A stretch of DNA of 64,000 nucleotides from Rhynchopus sp. YZ270_cl-10 (GCA_964035575.1 OZ037902.1:310001-374000), one strand, 5' to 3'; positions 9,210-19,800 are shown, counted from the stretch's first letter. Notes: generated by a model not told the origin, from the sequence alone. A program made the numbers and translations.

Positions 9210-12200
9210 ATGACTCAACAGACACGAGCAGAACTTGTCCTGCTGTTCGCCCAAAAAGTGTACGACGTCATCTGCCTTCAGGAACTCAAAGCGAGCCAGA
9301 CAGGCGACGTTGGCTTCGACGGGTACATATTGTACAAACGCATGCGTACCCAAGTGCGTAACAAGGGGGCGAAGACATCGGGAGGTGGCATTGCAACCTA
9401 CGTCCGCGCTACACGCACCTCCAAACACATATACACTTCTCCAGAGAGCAGCGTGACGGAGAGACTCGACGTCGAAGTGGAAGGTGTACAAATATGCAAC
9501 GTGTACAGGCCTAGTGCAGTAGGCCTACAGAAAGACGACAAACGATGTGATGACTTTGACATTAAACAATTTCCCACACAGGGGAAGGTGGTGATTGCGG
9601 GGGACGTGAATGCGCACCATCGATCCTGGGACACACACAGCGCTGCGGAAGACGATCTGGGGAAAGAGATATACCTTTGGACCCGAGAGCACCACTTCAG
9701 CATCGCCAACGACCCGACAAAAGTGACAAGACTTCACCTTCAACAAAGAACTTCCCCCGACATTGTGATGGCTTCTGAGGAGGTGAAAGTCAAGGGCTGG
9801 AATACACTGTTCAAGGCGATCTCCGACCACGTGCCTATTGAGTTCTCCATCATGCAACCTGAGGGAGAGACCCAATGCGAGGCTGCCGACCAACGACAGC
9901 GGATAACATGGAACTGGAAGGAGGCCGACTGGGACCGGTTCAGTACTATGTTGGAGTCTAGCACTGCGAAGACCACCAAGCGCACAGACCCCAACGAGAC
10001 CTACTCCCGCTGGTTAGGGATGGTCAACAAAGCAGCAGAAGACTGCATACCGACACAGCGCGTCAACCGAAAACGGCGGAAGTGGTTCACTGGTGCGGCG
10101 AAGCGGGCCATTGCGAGCCGTGACCGGGAACTTCAACGACAGCTGTACGCACTCTCAGCACTGACTGCGAAAGATGCAGAACACCTCACCCATCTCCGAC
10201 ACAAAGCCTCAGAAGAGATTCGCAAGGCAAAGAAGCGTGTCTGGGACGCGCGATGCGACGAAGCAGCTTCGGCGGCGGACCTGGGTTACACCTTCAACCT
10301 AATCCGCGAACTCGACGGGCGTGCTCAGCGATCGACCGCAATGCCATTGGCAAAAGAAGGTACACCGTTCACATGCCCCCGCGAGAAGGCCAACTACATG
10401 GCGGAACACTTGGCGACAGTGAACAGAGGCACACCCCTCACAACGAAGCCCCAAAGACACAAAATCCGCAGCGTGAACGCGACAACACCTGCAGAAGACA
10501 TTTTCACCCTCGCAGAGCTGAAAACCTGCATTGGAGAGCTCAAGAAGAAGAAGTCCACTGGCCCAGACGGGGTCCACAACGAATGGCTCCAACACCTTGG
10601 TGAAGGAGCACTGCGAGCCCTCCTACATGTGTGCAACCTCTCCTGGACGACGGCAGTTCTCCCGGAGGCATGGACGACAGCAACGGTAATCCCACTGCAC
10701 AAAAAAGGGAAAGACATGACTGACCCCGCGTCGTATCGCCCGATCTCTCTCACCAGCAGTGTGTCGAAGGTGATGGAGAAACTGGTAAAGCGACGTATGC
10801 ACCAACTGATGAGCCAACCAAACTCTTCAGTGAACAACCTCCACTCGGCCCAGGCTGGATTCCGATCCCTCCGTTCGACATCCGACCAGCTGCAGCTGAT
10901 AGTGCAAAGCATGCACAACACATGCAACAACAAAAGATACGGGGTACTCCTCACCTGCGATATGGAAAAGGCGTTCGACCGTGTCTGCAGAAAACGTATC
11001 CTCAAGAAGATGCACGAGATGGGCTTCCCACCTAGGTACATTAACTGGGTGACAAACTATCTCACCAACAGAGTCTCGCGGGTGTCGGTGCAGGGCCATC
11101 TGAGCGACCCCTACATCTCCGAGGACGGAGTGCCGCAAGGTACCGTCCTTGCTCCATTGCTCTTCAACCTGGTGATGGACGACCTAGCGATACAGCTCAG
11201 CCGACACGGCGACGACGTGATACCTGCACTCTTCGCCGACGACGTTGCAATACTTGTGACGGGTGAAACGATGGAGGATGCGGTGGCTCTTGCACAGACA
11301 GTGTTCAGTGAGGTGGAGGGGTTCACTGGAGGTGCCAACATCCGCCTATCCGCCAGCAAGACAACCTGGATGCCTGTATCAGCACCCACACGCTTCCCAA
11401 AAGACCCCGTCAAGCTGCAACAGGTACGGGACAAACTACAAAGGGAAGACGAACTGTCCATTCACTTCCTCGACGGGTCACTCCTCAAACGTGACCTCCA
11501 CCCACGATACCTAGGTCTCATTTTGGATCGCTCGGGCGACATGAAAGCACACTTCGACATGGTCGTGGAGCGCTTCTCCTGCCGGATGTCGATTCTGCAC
11601 AGCCTAGCAGGGACCGACTGGGGCTGCGACGCACACACGCTACGAGCTGCCTACCTGAGCTACGTCTACCCCACGATCACGTACGCTGCTAGTGTCTACG
11701 GCAGCAGACTCTCCGCGACTCACATCGACACCCTCGAAAAGCTCCACCGGAAGGCAGCGAAGGCAATTACGGGGTGCGACTACATGACGCACGGACAGGA
11801 CGTGCTGTGGGAGGCCCACCTACAGACCATTGCGTGCCACCTCCGGCGTGTAGCTGCCAACGACTACGAGAAATTCATGCGACTGCCCGACTCACCTGGG
11901 CATGCTGCCGCACTCTCCACCACCAAACCACCTGGCCGCACCTGGCTTTCAGAGGCTACCGACACCATCGACGACTCTAAGGCGTACAGGCACAGTGAAC
12001 GTGCATTGCTGTGTGAACACGACCCTGTATGTCCCTGGGAATGGGAGGAGCTCTCGCAGTCTCTGCGGATCACCCCAACCATACCGGGCATCAACAAGAG
12101 CAGCGGAATGCCGGCTGACATCATGCTACTGCGGGCGGAAGAGACCCTCGCCGCTCTACCCCACTACGACGTGCACGTCTACACCGACGGGTCGTGCCTA

Positions 12201-13064
12201 GACGTGTCCCAGCGCGTGACCGCCGCTAACCCAAACCCACCTGTGCACCAACGGGGTGGCGCTGGCGCCGTGTTCTACGCGGGGGATCGACTACACTCAC
12301 ACAGCAAGGAGCTGCAAACCGGAGCGGGCACAGTGAGCTCCAGTTACCAGGCTGAGCTGGTGGCAATCTGCCTTGGCTTGGAAGGCATCACGACCTGGAA
12401 CGCACCCGCAGAAGTGCTCCTGCTCACGGACTCACAATCCGCACTGATGGCGCTGGCGAGTGGCCCATGCGGGGTGCACGAGGACACGCTGCACCGACTC
12501 TGGCGTCTCCTACACTCACGTGCCCGTGAAGGGTACAAACTCCACCTGCACTACATCCCCTCCCACGTGGGGGTGCTAGGCAATGAGGCAGCCGACAAGC
12601 TCGCTAGCCGTGCGAACGGCAGCCCTGCGAACCACGAGCGGATCAGCCTTGCGAGCATCCGCGCGTGCGTGAAGCGACGTGCCCTCAGCCGTGAGCCCAC
12701 ACCGGCTGAGAACAGCATCTACTCCTACAAGAGTGGATCCACCACCGCCCTGCACCGACCTGCGCTGCGTACACCGCACCTCACGCGGCTGGGTGCGACG
12801 ACCATCCGCAACCTCCGAGTGGAACGCCACCCACTCGTCTACAACAAGCTGCACCCGGACAGGACGGCGTACTGCCCACGTTGCTCCGAAGAGGCTTCGC
12901 TCCGCCACATCTTCTCCCGGTGCAGCAACCCCGCAACCCCACGCTCCAGCCTCCCTACAACGAACCTGGGGCAGCTGATGCAGCGCCATGAGGCAGACGT
13001 GCTCCGCTTCCTTTGCGAGGCTGGATATCTGGACGATGAAATTGAATCACTCATGCGCCATTGA
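9210..13064 (+). CDS. LINE ORF2: endonuclease, reverse transcriptase, RNase H, zinc knuckle
   Basis: This frame of 1284 residues carries out target-primed reverse transcription. Residues 1-215 are an APE-type endonuclease, with LQELK (catalytic Glu), GDVNAHHRSWD (Asp/Asn) and SDHVP (Asp/His). The reverse transcriptase spans about 430-800: SYRPISL, QAGFR, CDMEKAFDRV, GVPQGTVLAPLLF, and the catalytic FADD near residue 674. RNase H lies about 985-1130: YTDGSC near 991, a Glu-containing second motif, LLTDSQSA, and SHVGVLGNEAADKLA near 1124. A CPRCSEEASLRHIFSRC zinc knuckle sits near residue 1221, as in I/Jockey-type elements. All catalytic residues checked are present. The ATG used is the first in frame, but the endonuclease strand NCLTFNING starts a few codons earlier, so translation may begin upstream by readthrough of the ORF1 TGA or by another start mechanism. 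Confidence 0.92.
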   Translation: MTQQTRAELVLLFAQKVYDVICLQELKASQTGDVGFDGYILYKRMRTQVRNKGAKTSGGGIATYVRATRTSKHIYTSPESSVTERLDVEVEGVQICNVYRPSAVGLQKDDKRCDDFDIKQFPTQGKVVIAGDVNAHHRSWDTHSAAEDDLGKEIYLWTREHHFSIANDPTKVTRLHLQQRTSPDIVMASEEVKVKGWNTLFKAISDHVPIEFSIMQPEGETQCEAADQRQRITWNWKEADWDRFSTMLESSTAKTTKRTDPNETYSRWLGMVNKAAEDCIPTQRVNRKRRKWFTGAAKRAIASRDRELQRQLYALSALTAKDAEHLTHLRHKASEEIRKAKKRVWDARCDEAASAADLGYTFNLIRELDGRAQRSTAMPLAKEGTPFTCPREKANYMAEHLATVNRGTPLTTKPQRHKIRSVNATTPAEDIFTLAELKTCIGELKKKKSTGPDGVHNEWLQHLGEGALRALLHVCNLSWTTAVLPEAWTTATVIPLHKKGKDMTDPASYRPISLTSSVSKVMEKLVKRRMHQLMSQPNSSVNNLHSAQAGFRSLRSTSDQLQLIVQSMHNTCNNKRYGVLLTCDMEKAFDRVCRKRILKKMHEMGFPPRYINWVTNYLTNRVSRVSVQGHLSDPYISEDGVPQGTVLAPLLFNLVMDDLAIQLSRHGDDVIPALFADDVAILVTGETMEDAVALAQTVFSEVEGFTGGANIRLSASKTTWMPVSAPTRFPKDPVKLQQVRDKLQREDELSIHFLDGSLLKRDLHPRYLGLILDRSGDMKAHFDMVVERFSCRMSILHSLAGTDWGCDAHTLRAAYLSYVYPTITYAASVYGSRLSATHIDTLEKLHRKAAKAITGCDYMTHGQDVLWEAHLQTIACHLRRVAANDYEKFMRLPDSPGHAAALSTTKPPGRTWLSEATDTIDDSKAYRHSERALLCEHDPVCPWEWEELSQSLRITPTIPGINKSSGMPADIMLLRAEETLAALPHYDVHVYTDGSCLDVSQRVTAANPNPPVHQRGGAGAVFYAGDRLHSHSKELQTGAGTVSSSYQAELVAICLGLEGITTWNAPAEVLLLTDSQSALMALASGPCGVHEDTLHRLWRLLHSRAREGYKLHLHYIPSHVGVLGNEAADKLASRANGSPANHERISLASIRACVKRRALSREPTPAENSIYSYKSGSTTALHRPALRTPHLTRLGATTIRNLRVERHPLVYNKLHPDRTAYCPRCSEEASLRHIFSRCSNPATPRSSLPTTNLGQLMQRHEADVLRFLCEAGYLDDEIESLMRH

Positions 13065-13178
13065 GTCACTGATGTGACACCGGCGTGATGACTTTTTAAA
13101 CCTACCTTATCAAAAACAACTCGCCCATTTTTTTTGGGCGAGTTGTTTTTTTTTGGGATTTTTTATGGCTACAAAAAC

Positions 13179-13325
13179 ACAGGTACACAGGTACACAGGT
13201 ACACAGGTACACAGGTACACAGGTACACAGGTACACAGGTACACAGGTACACAGGTACACAGGTACACAGGTACACAGGTACACAGGTACACAGGTACAC
13301 AGGTACACAGGTACACAGGTACACC
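13179..13325. repeat. AGGTACAC microsatellite, left arm
   Basis: About 18 tandem copies of an 8-bp unit (AGGTACAC) lie in the left palindrome arm. Its mirror in the right arm is one unit longer. Confidence 0.95.
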
Positions 13326-15739
13326 ACATCACGTTTTATCTCGTGCATCCCACGCTTCACAGCTGGTCTGTGAATGTGCGCTTTGTGTGGTTTTGTGTAT
13401 CCCAAAGGAAGTCGTCGCCCAAAGCATTTTGACTAAACGTGTGAACGTTGTGAACCTGGAATCGATAGCAGACAGGAAAAGAGGATGCGCAGGCAGCGCC
13501 TGCCCGACCTGTGTGAAGTGAATCAGTGATTGCCTGACAGATGTCTGGGGAACCGTGTGTTCTGTGTGTATCCATGTACGGAGTATATCCCATTCCCCCC
13601 AGCAATTACCAAAAGTACACGGTGGCCCATGGACCACCGCGACCTAGTTACCACCTATGACTAGTCATATGACAAGGTGCATGTAATGAGTGGCGTTTGG
13701 CCTTAGCCCTGGTTGTTTTTCTTGAGATTATGTGTTGTACCAACGTTACATGTGTGTAACCTTACAACGTCACCTCCCATCCCTGTATGTTTTTGCCTGT
13801 ATAAATGGGCGAGTTGTGGCCGAGTTGTGCCGAGTATAGGGCGAGTTGTGGCCGAGTTGTCCGAGTTTTGGGCGAGTTGTTAGGTGAAATCGTAAAGTTC
13901 CGACAACTCGCCCAAAAACGACTCGGCGGGCACCTATGCCTAGGGGGTACGACTCCAGCCATTTTTTGCGCACGGAAAATTCATTTGGCATTATCTGGTC
14001 ATCTCCAAGGCAACTGCGGGTGAAAAACACCCTCAGAGTGGGTCACAGGGGGCCTGTGGGTCGAAAAACGACCCAGAAGCCACCCCAGAATACAAAAAAA
14101 TGGAAAAAAATAGTGAAAAAACGGCTTTTTTCACGTTTTGGCCACTTTGGGCAAAATAGCGATTTTTCGAGAAAAAAATCAAAAACCGGGATATTTTTTG
14201 ACATCACAAAGCCTCCTTTGGCACAAATATACCCCAAAAGTGGCCTGTGAGTCCATTCCAACCTGTTTTGGACATATTTGACACTTTTGGAAGTGTTTTT
14301 TTGGTGTTTTTAGGTCAAAAAAATTCCCAAGACGTCCCCAAGACATCCCCAAGACACTTTGCACACCCCCTGTTACGGTCATATTTTTTTCGTTTTTTTG
14401 CCTGAAACCCCCAAAATACCCCTCCCGGACCCCACATAGTCCCGAATATCCATCACACACCCACTCAGAGTGAGTAGAAGCACCCCAAAAAAAATATTTT
14501 TTAAAGCCCTAAAATTGTGCTTCAGTTTCGGCAGCATCCATGTTGAAGTTGAAGGGCTTTAAAAAATATTTTTTTTGGGGTGCTTCTACTCACTCTGAGT
14601 GGGTGTGTGATGGATATTCGGGACTATGTGGGGTCCGGGAGGGGTATTTTGGGGGTTTCAGGCAAAAAAACGAAAAAAATATGACCGTAACAGGGGGTGT
14701 GCAAAGTGTCTTGGGGATGTCTTGGGGACGTCTTGGGAATTTTTTTGACCTAAAAACACCAAAAAAACACTTCCAAAAGTGTCAAATATGTCCAAAACAG
14801 GTTGGAATGGACTCACAGGCCACTTTTGGGGTATATTTGTGCCAAAGGAGGCTTTGTGATGTCAAAAAATATCCCGGTTTTTGATTTTTTTCTCGAAAAA
14901 TCGCTATTTTGCCCAAAGTGGCCAAAACGTGAAAAAAGCCGTTTTTTCACTATTTTTTTCCATTTTTTTGTATTCTGGGGTGGCTTCTGGGTCGTTTTTC
15001 GACCCACAGGCCCCCTGTGACCCACTCTGAGGGTGTTTTTCACCCGCAGTTGCCTTGGAGATGACCAGATAATGCCAAATGAATTTTCCGTGCGCAAAAA
15101 ATGGCTGGAGTCGTACCCCCTAGGCATAGGTGCCCGCCGAGTCGTTTTTGGGCGAGTTGTCGGAACTTTACGATTTCACCTAACAACTCGCCCAAAACTC
15201 GGACAACTCGGCCACAACTCGCCCTATACTCGGCACAACTCGGCCACAACTCGCCCATTTATACAGGCAAAAACATACAGGGATGGGAGGTGACGTTGTA
15301 AGGTTACACACATGTAACGTTGGTACAACACATAATCTCAAGAAAAACAACCAGGGCTAAGGCCAAACGCCACTCATTACATGCACCTTGTCATATGACT
15401 AGTCATAGGTGGTAACTAGGTCGCGGTGGTCCATGGGCCACCGTGTACTTTTGGTAATTGCTGGGGGGAATGGGATATACTCCGTACATGGATACACACA
15501 GAACACACGGTTCCCCAGACATCTGTCAGGCAATCACTGATTCACTTCACACAGGTCGGGCAGGCGCTGCCTGCGCATCCTCTTTTCCTGTCTGCTATCG
15601 ATTCCAGGTTCACAACGTTCACACGTTTAGTCAAAATGCTTTGGGCGACGACTTCCTTTGGGATACACAAAACCACACAAAGCGCACATTCACAGACCAG
15701 CTGTGAAGCGTGGGATGCACGAGATAAAACGTGATGTGG

Positions 15740-15893
15740 TGTACCTGTGTACCTGTGTACCTGTGTACCTGTGTACCTGTGTACCTGTGTACCTGTGTAC
15801 CTGTGTACCTGTGTACCTGTGTACCTGTGTACCTGTGTACCTGTGTACCTGTGTACCTGTGTACCTGTGTACCTGTGTACCTGTGTACCTGTG
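15740..15893. repeat. GTACCTGT microsatellite, right arm
   Basis: About 19 copies of the reverse complement of the left-arm unit lie here. The one-unit difference is the only length change found between the arms. Confidence 0.95.
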
Positions 15894-15956
15894 TTTTTGT
15901 AGCCATAAAAAATCCCAAAAAAAAACAACTCGCCCAAAAAAAATGGGCGAGTTGTT

Positions 15957-16011
15957 GGCCGAATTTGGGCGAGTTGCCGAGTTGTTTTAACTCGCCGGGC
16001 ACCTATGCCTA

Positions 16012-16047
<36 letters not shown>
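15957..16047. repeat. GGCGAGTT units, TATGCCTAGG and a ~40-base G tract
   Basis: This is the junction between the two palindromes. It has the same order as at 3075-3202: minisatellite, then TATGCCTAGG, then a G run. Confidence 0.85.
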
Positions 16048-16048
<1 letters not shown>

Positions 16049-17236
16049 AGGTGGGGGCAAAACCCCTATTTTTTGAGGCATTTCGATTTTTTTGGATTTA
16101 CGCGCAAAGTACCCGCAAACCACCGAAAATTTCGGGTCAGAGATGGTTTTGGGGTGTGGTTTGGGGGTGTTCTATAGGTGAGACACCCCAGAGATACAAA
16201 AAAATGGAAAAAAATAGCAAAAATAGACCATTTTGGCCGTTTGGGCCATATTGGTCAAAATGGCCATTTTTGACCAATATTTCAAAAAAAAAGCAAAATT
16301 TTGTCATCATTAGGCCTGTCTGGGCACAAATATGCCCCAAAAATGTCCCGCGAGTCCATTCCGACCTGTTTTGAACACATTTATCGCCCTTTTTGGTGTT
16401 TTTTTTGGTGTTTTGAGGTCAAAAAATATCCCCTGACTATCCCCTGGCAGCCCTGGGCCGCGACTTGCGCCCTGCTTTTGGACCCCCTCTGGGCCAAAAA
16501 ATGGGTGAAAACCCCCGAAAAAGCACTCCGGGAACCCAGATAGTTCCAAATATCCACTAGAAACCCACCCAAACACCTCAAAAACATGCCAGAAAAATAT
16601 TTTCAAAAACACACTTTTTTCAAAAAGTTCATCTGGGCAGGTTCCATAATGACTTATTTGAAAAAGTGTGTTTTTGAAAATGTTTTTCTGGCATGTTTTT
16701 GAGGTGTTTGGGTGGGTTTCTAGTGGATATTTGGAACTATCTGGGTTCCCGGAGTGCTTTTTCGGGGGTTTTCACCCATTTTTTGGCCCAGAGGGGGTCC
16801 AAAAGCAGGGCGCAAGTCGCGGCCCAGGGCTGCCAGGGGATAGTCAGGGGATCTTTTTTCACCTAAAAACGCCAAAAAACGGCCAAAAAAAGTACCTAAA
16901 GTGTCCAAAACAGGTCGGAATGGACTCACAGGACCTCCCTGGGGTAGTTTTGTGCCCAAGCAGCTGTCATGATGTCGAAATTTTGCTGTTTTTTTGATTT
17001 TTTTGTCCAAAAATGGTCATTTTACCCAACATGGCCAAAACCGTCAAAAGGCCACTTTTTCACTATTTTTTTGCATTTTTTCATATTCTGAGGTGCCCTT
17101 ATCATGGATTTTCGGGTCACAGGGTGTTTCTGACCCATTTCTGGGGGTGTATGAGGGGTGGTTTGTGGGTACTTTGCGCGGAAGTCCAAAAAAGTCAAAA
17201 TGCCTCACCCGTCCTGAAGGTTTTGCCCCCACCTAG
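16048..17236. repeat. Second, diverged palindrome of the same family
   Basis: Arms of about 580 bp (16048-16625 and 16655-17236) are inverted around a centre near 16640. Outer ends match as GGTGGGGGCAAAACC and GGTTTTGCCCCCACC. The arms differ at many positions and in several indels, so this copy is older than the 13.1-kb palindrome. Inner segments (GGATATTTGGAACTATCTGG and its mirror, a ..GTCCATTCC.ACCTGTTTTG.. stretch, AAAAAATGGAAAAAAATAG) are recognisably related to the inner arms of the first palindrome, so both belong to one family. Confidence 0.85.
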
Positions 17237-17597
17237 GGGGGGGGGGGGGAAGAGGAGGGGGGGGGGAAGAGGAAGGCGCAGGTGGTGTGGTGTGTGGGAG
17301 GGGAAAGTATACGAGGTGTGTTTTGTTTTTTTGGAAACTTGGTTGTATTAGTGTAGCCACCCTAGAGGTGTGATCCACTATACATTTTTTTTTCTTCTTG
17401 TTGAGGTGTGTGGTGTCTCGTTTTCCCTCTTTTGCAACTGCAAACAGAAGGAAAAGGAGAGAGTACACACAAAGGAACCTCAAGGCAGAGAGAAGGTGCA
17501 GACAGCACACACAGAGCAATGGCAAGCTTGGTGTGCGCATTGTCGGTGTCGTGTGGTTGCATGTGGATACAAAAATATAAAAGAAAACAACAACAAT
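17237..17597. other. G/A-rich tract and dispersed repeat, no gene
   Basis: A G-tract/GAGG region is followed by one copy of a dispersed repeat (GGAAACTTGGTTGTATTAGT at 17331 onwards, continuing GTAGCCACCC and ending CCACTATA). Related copies lie at 42930-43110 and 46300-46350. I see no gene. Confidence 0.5.
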
Positions 17598-18027
17598 CAT
17601 GGATGTCCAAAGTACTTGAAGTATATCAAGTACTTGATCCCCCAAAAAATCCAATACTTGATACTTCAAGTACTTGACACCCTATTTTTTTTTCTAGTAC
17701 TTTTTTACTTGTTCTCCCTCTGTCAAGTACTTTTTTCACAAAAAAAACGTCAAGTACTTGATCAAGTACAAAAAAAAAGTGGGTACTTGATCAAGTACTT
17801 GACGTTTTTTTTGCGAAAACAAGTACTTGACAGACTCTGCCAGAGGGTAAAAAAGTAAAAAAGTACGAGAAAAAAAAACAGGGTATCAAGTACTTGATTT
17901 CTGTCAAGTACTTGATCAATCTTCAAGTACTTGACTGTCATTTTGAGAGGAAAAAAAAGGGGGGTCAAGTACTTCAAGTACCATAAAAAATCCGAAAAAA
18001 GTACTTCAAGTACTTTGGACATCCATG
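17598..18027. mobile_element. AAGTACTT-rich foldback element with 6-bp target duplication
   Basis: This 430-bp palindromic element is flanked by the direct repeat AACAAT (17592-17597 and 18028-18033). Termini are CATGGATGTCCAAAGTACTT and its inverse. The interior repeats the self-complementary TCAAGTACTTGA motif about fifteen times. It is non-coding. The flanking duplication supports transposition as a foldback/MITE-type DNA element mobilised by a transposase made elsewhere. Confidence 0.85.
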
Positions 18028-18717
18028 AACAATGTTTATAAAGCGAAAAAAGTGAAGTTGATAGTGCAAAAACGCAGGCACTGACACCCCGTGGTAGAAA
18101 AAATAAAAACACAGCAGAACGACATCCTGCTGCTTTTCCGCCCCCAGGCAGCTTCCCCTCTCTCTGTCCCCCGTATGATGAAGTCAACGTCCACCACACA
18201 GGTGTGGTGATGAAGTTGCGCACAGACGGGGGATGTATTTAAGGATGGAAGCCCTGCAGAACCATGTGGTGTCTGTCCTGGGGAACATAACAAAAGAAAG
18301 TAAAGAACCTAATGTGCACACAGTTCAAAAAAAGGGGGGGACAAAACAATGCGAAAAAATCCAAAAGTGACATAACAGGAAAATACGTCGTTGCAAACAA
18401 TGTGTCCCGTAAAAAGAGGGAAATCGTCGGGTCAAACAAGCAGATGCAAGTGTTGCTGCGAATGAGGAAGACTTAACACAGGAGAAGGAGATCTCGTGTG
18501 TGCTAATGTCTTGCTTTTTGTCACATCCACGACAAGCAACTGCCAACCCGAAAAACGATACACAGCGTTGAAACGAGTCAAAAAGCAAGAAGCAGAAAAA
18601 AGAAAAAGAGAGAAAAGCGTAGGGGAAAAGGAAAATGGCGTTGATACGACCTGCAAAGTGCAGCAGAGAGAACATTTGCAAGCCTCATCATCATCACACT
18701 CACACTCATATTCACAC
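18028..18717. other. Intergenic region
   Basis: This region holds one short copy of the GTGAAGTTGATAGTGC repeat (18051-18096) and otherwise AT-rich sequence that forms the 3' flank of the cysteine-rich gene. I see no gene. Confidence 0.4.
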
Positions 18718-19800
18718 TCAGATGCACTGTCCACGGCCCTCGCTGTCCAGCATGCACTGCTTCTGGTCACCGCAGTCCATGAGCACACACTCGTTGAACA
18801 CGCAGCAGCTGGCGCCGTTAGACCCCTGAAGGCACACGTTGTCGAGCGCAGTGCAGCCGGTGGAGGCTGTGCACGCCGTCTTGTTGTCGCACACGGCCTG
18901 CTTCCTGCAGATCACGTCCTCGCAGCAGCCGTCCTGCTTCTGGTCAGTCACCTCCACACAGTTGCTGGTGCTTCCCGTGAGCAGTGCCAGCAGCATGTCG
19001 ATTCTGCAGATGAGTGCGTCTGTGCCCTCAACAGCGCCGTAGCCGGCAGGGCAGGAAAGCGGGGCGGGGCAGCAGGGCTCCTCGTCACGCACACAGCACT
19101 TCTCGCACGATGCGCCCTGGCAGGTAGGGTCAACGGTGCAGGTGTAGCCAGGCTTGCAGGCGTCAAAGCCTGTGCCACAGGTGGGGCCCTGTGCGGAGCA
19201 AAAGGAGGGGGTCTCCTTCACACAGGTTCCGGGTGCGTCGCACGTAGGCTCCGAGCACTGGCAGGTGAGTCCCGCAGCACACCTGTTGTAGAAGCAGGGC
19301 AGGGTGAAGCCGCCACAGCCCGCACCCTCAGGCTGGAAGTCGACACACTCCTTTGTTGTGAGGCATGCGAAGTTGTCGGGCGAGGAGGTGTCGCGTGCGG
19401 TGCGGCAGAACTGCGTGCTCGGGCAGTCGGCGTTCGTCTCGCACTCGTTCACAACGGCAGCACCCACACAGCACCCGCCGCAGTCGCGTCCGCCTGTGGC
19501 AACGTCGCAGCCGTCGTCAGGGTTGTCCAGGCACACACGTCCGCCCTCGCACTGGATGTTCGCAATCCCGCCGCAGAAGCCGTGGCCAGACACGGAGCAC
19601 ATGTCCTTCTGCCGGCACGTGATGGTGGTGCAGCACGCAGACGCTGTCGTGCAGGTCCCGCTCAGCAGCCCCTCTGGTGTGCACGGTGTCGTCGTCTCCA
19701 CAAACCCAAGCGGGCAGGTGGGGTACTGCAGGCAGCAGTTCACGTCTGCAGACGCGACAGACGCGAGCAGTGCTGACACGGTGATCGAGAGCATCTTCAT
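18718..19800 (-). CDS. Secreted cysteine-rich protein
   Basis: This predicted 360-residue secreted protein starts at MKMLSITVSALLASVASA, a clear signal peptide cleaved before DVNCC. An in-frame ATG 78 bases upstream would bury the signal behind 26 polar residues, so I prefer the inner one. The mature protein is very rich in cysteine, with repeated CC pairs and several modules. CCTTITCRQKDMC (near residue 60) and CCEDVICRKQAVC (near 300) are clearly related. In between are CETNADCPSTQFCRTA and EGAGCGGFTLPCFYNRCAAG, which recall the Dickkopf/colipase or IGFBP style of disulfide knots, but I cannot assign a family. There is no membrane segment, so it is probably released or bound to the cell surface. 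It is more GC-rich than its flanks and uninterrupted. Confidence 0.85.
   Translation of the reverse strand: MKMLSITVSALLASVASADVNCCLQYPTCPLGFVETTTPCTPEGLLSGTCTTASACCTTITCRQKDMCSVSGHGFCGGIANIQCEGGRVCLDNPDDGCDVATGGRDCGGCCVGAAVVNECETNADCPSTQFCRTARDTSSPDNFACLTTKECVDFQPEGAGCGGFTLPCFYNRCAAGLTCQCSEPTCDAPGTCVKETPSFCSAQGPTCGTGFDACKPGYTCTVDPTCQGASCEKCCVRDEEPCCPAPLSCPAGYGAVEGTDALICRIDMLLALLTGSTSNCVEVTDQKQDGCCEDVICRKQAVCDNKTACTASTGCTALDNVCLQGSNGASCCVFNECVLMDCGDQKQCMLDSEGRGQCI

Larger units (their letters stand above)
6886..13112 (+). mobile_element. Non-LTR retrotransposon (LINE, I/Ingi-like group), looks whole
   Basis: This is a ~6.2-kb element with a ~620-bp 5' leader, an ORF1, and an ORF2 carrying an apurinic-type endonuclease, reverse transcriptase, RNase H and a C-terminal zinc knuckle. 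That domain order is typical of the I/Ingi/LOA group of LINEs. Both ORFs are undamaged, so the copy looks young. The 5' limit is set where resemblance to the palindrome family stops (~6885). The 3' limit is set just before the palindrome arm (13115), after a short T/A-rich tail. I see no clear poly(A) tail or target-site duplication, so the ends are approximate. Confidence 0.9.
13115..15956. repeat. 2.84-kb near-perfect palindrome (foldback element)
   Basis: The left arm (13115-14510) and right arm (14553-15956) are inverted copies around a 42-bp spacer (14511-14552). In the stretches compared they match base for base except for one extra 8-bp unit in the right-arm microsatellite. From outside inwards each arm holds ACTCGCC sequence, an AGGTACAC array, a stretch shared with the 46.95-kb MITE (GACCTAGTTACCACC), more GGCGAGT units, TATGCCTAGG, the segment also found at 3203-3357, and an A/T-rich inner part. 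No protein-coding content is recognised. The identity of the arms implies very recent formation, gene conversion, or an assembly artefact. Confidence 0.9.

Noticed and set aside
13102-16012. Frames translating the AGGTACAC microsatellite (Val-Tyr-Leu-Cys repeats)
   Set aside because: Pure microsatellite translation, mirrored in the other palindrome arm.
13115-17236. LTR-type or capsid-bearing element as an explanation of the large palindromes
   Set aside because: Repeats are inverted, not direct, and there is no polymerase, integrase or capsid-like coding sequence.
18496-19776. 426-codon plus-strand frame over the cysteine-rich gene
   Set aside because: It is a GC-rich antisense shadow. The minus strand has a signal peptide and ordered cysteine modules.
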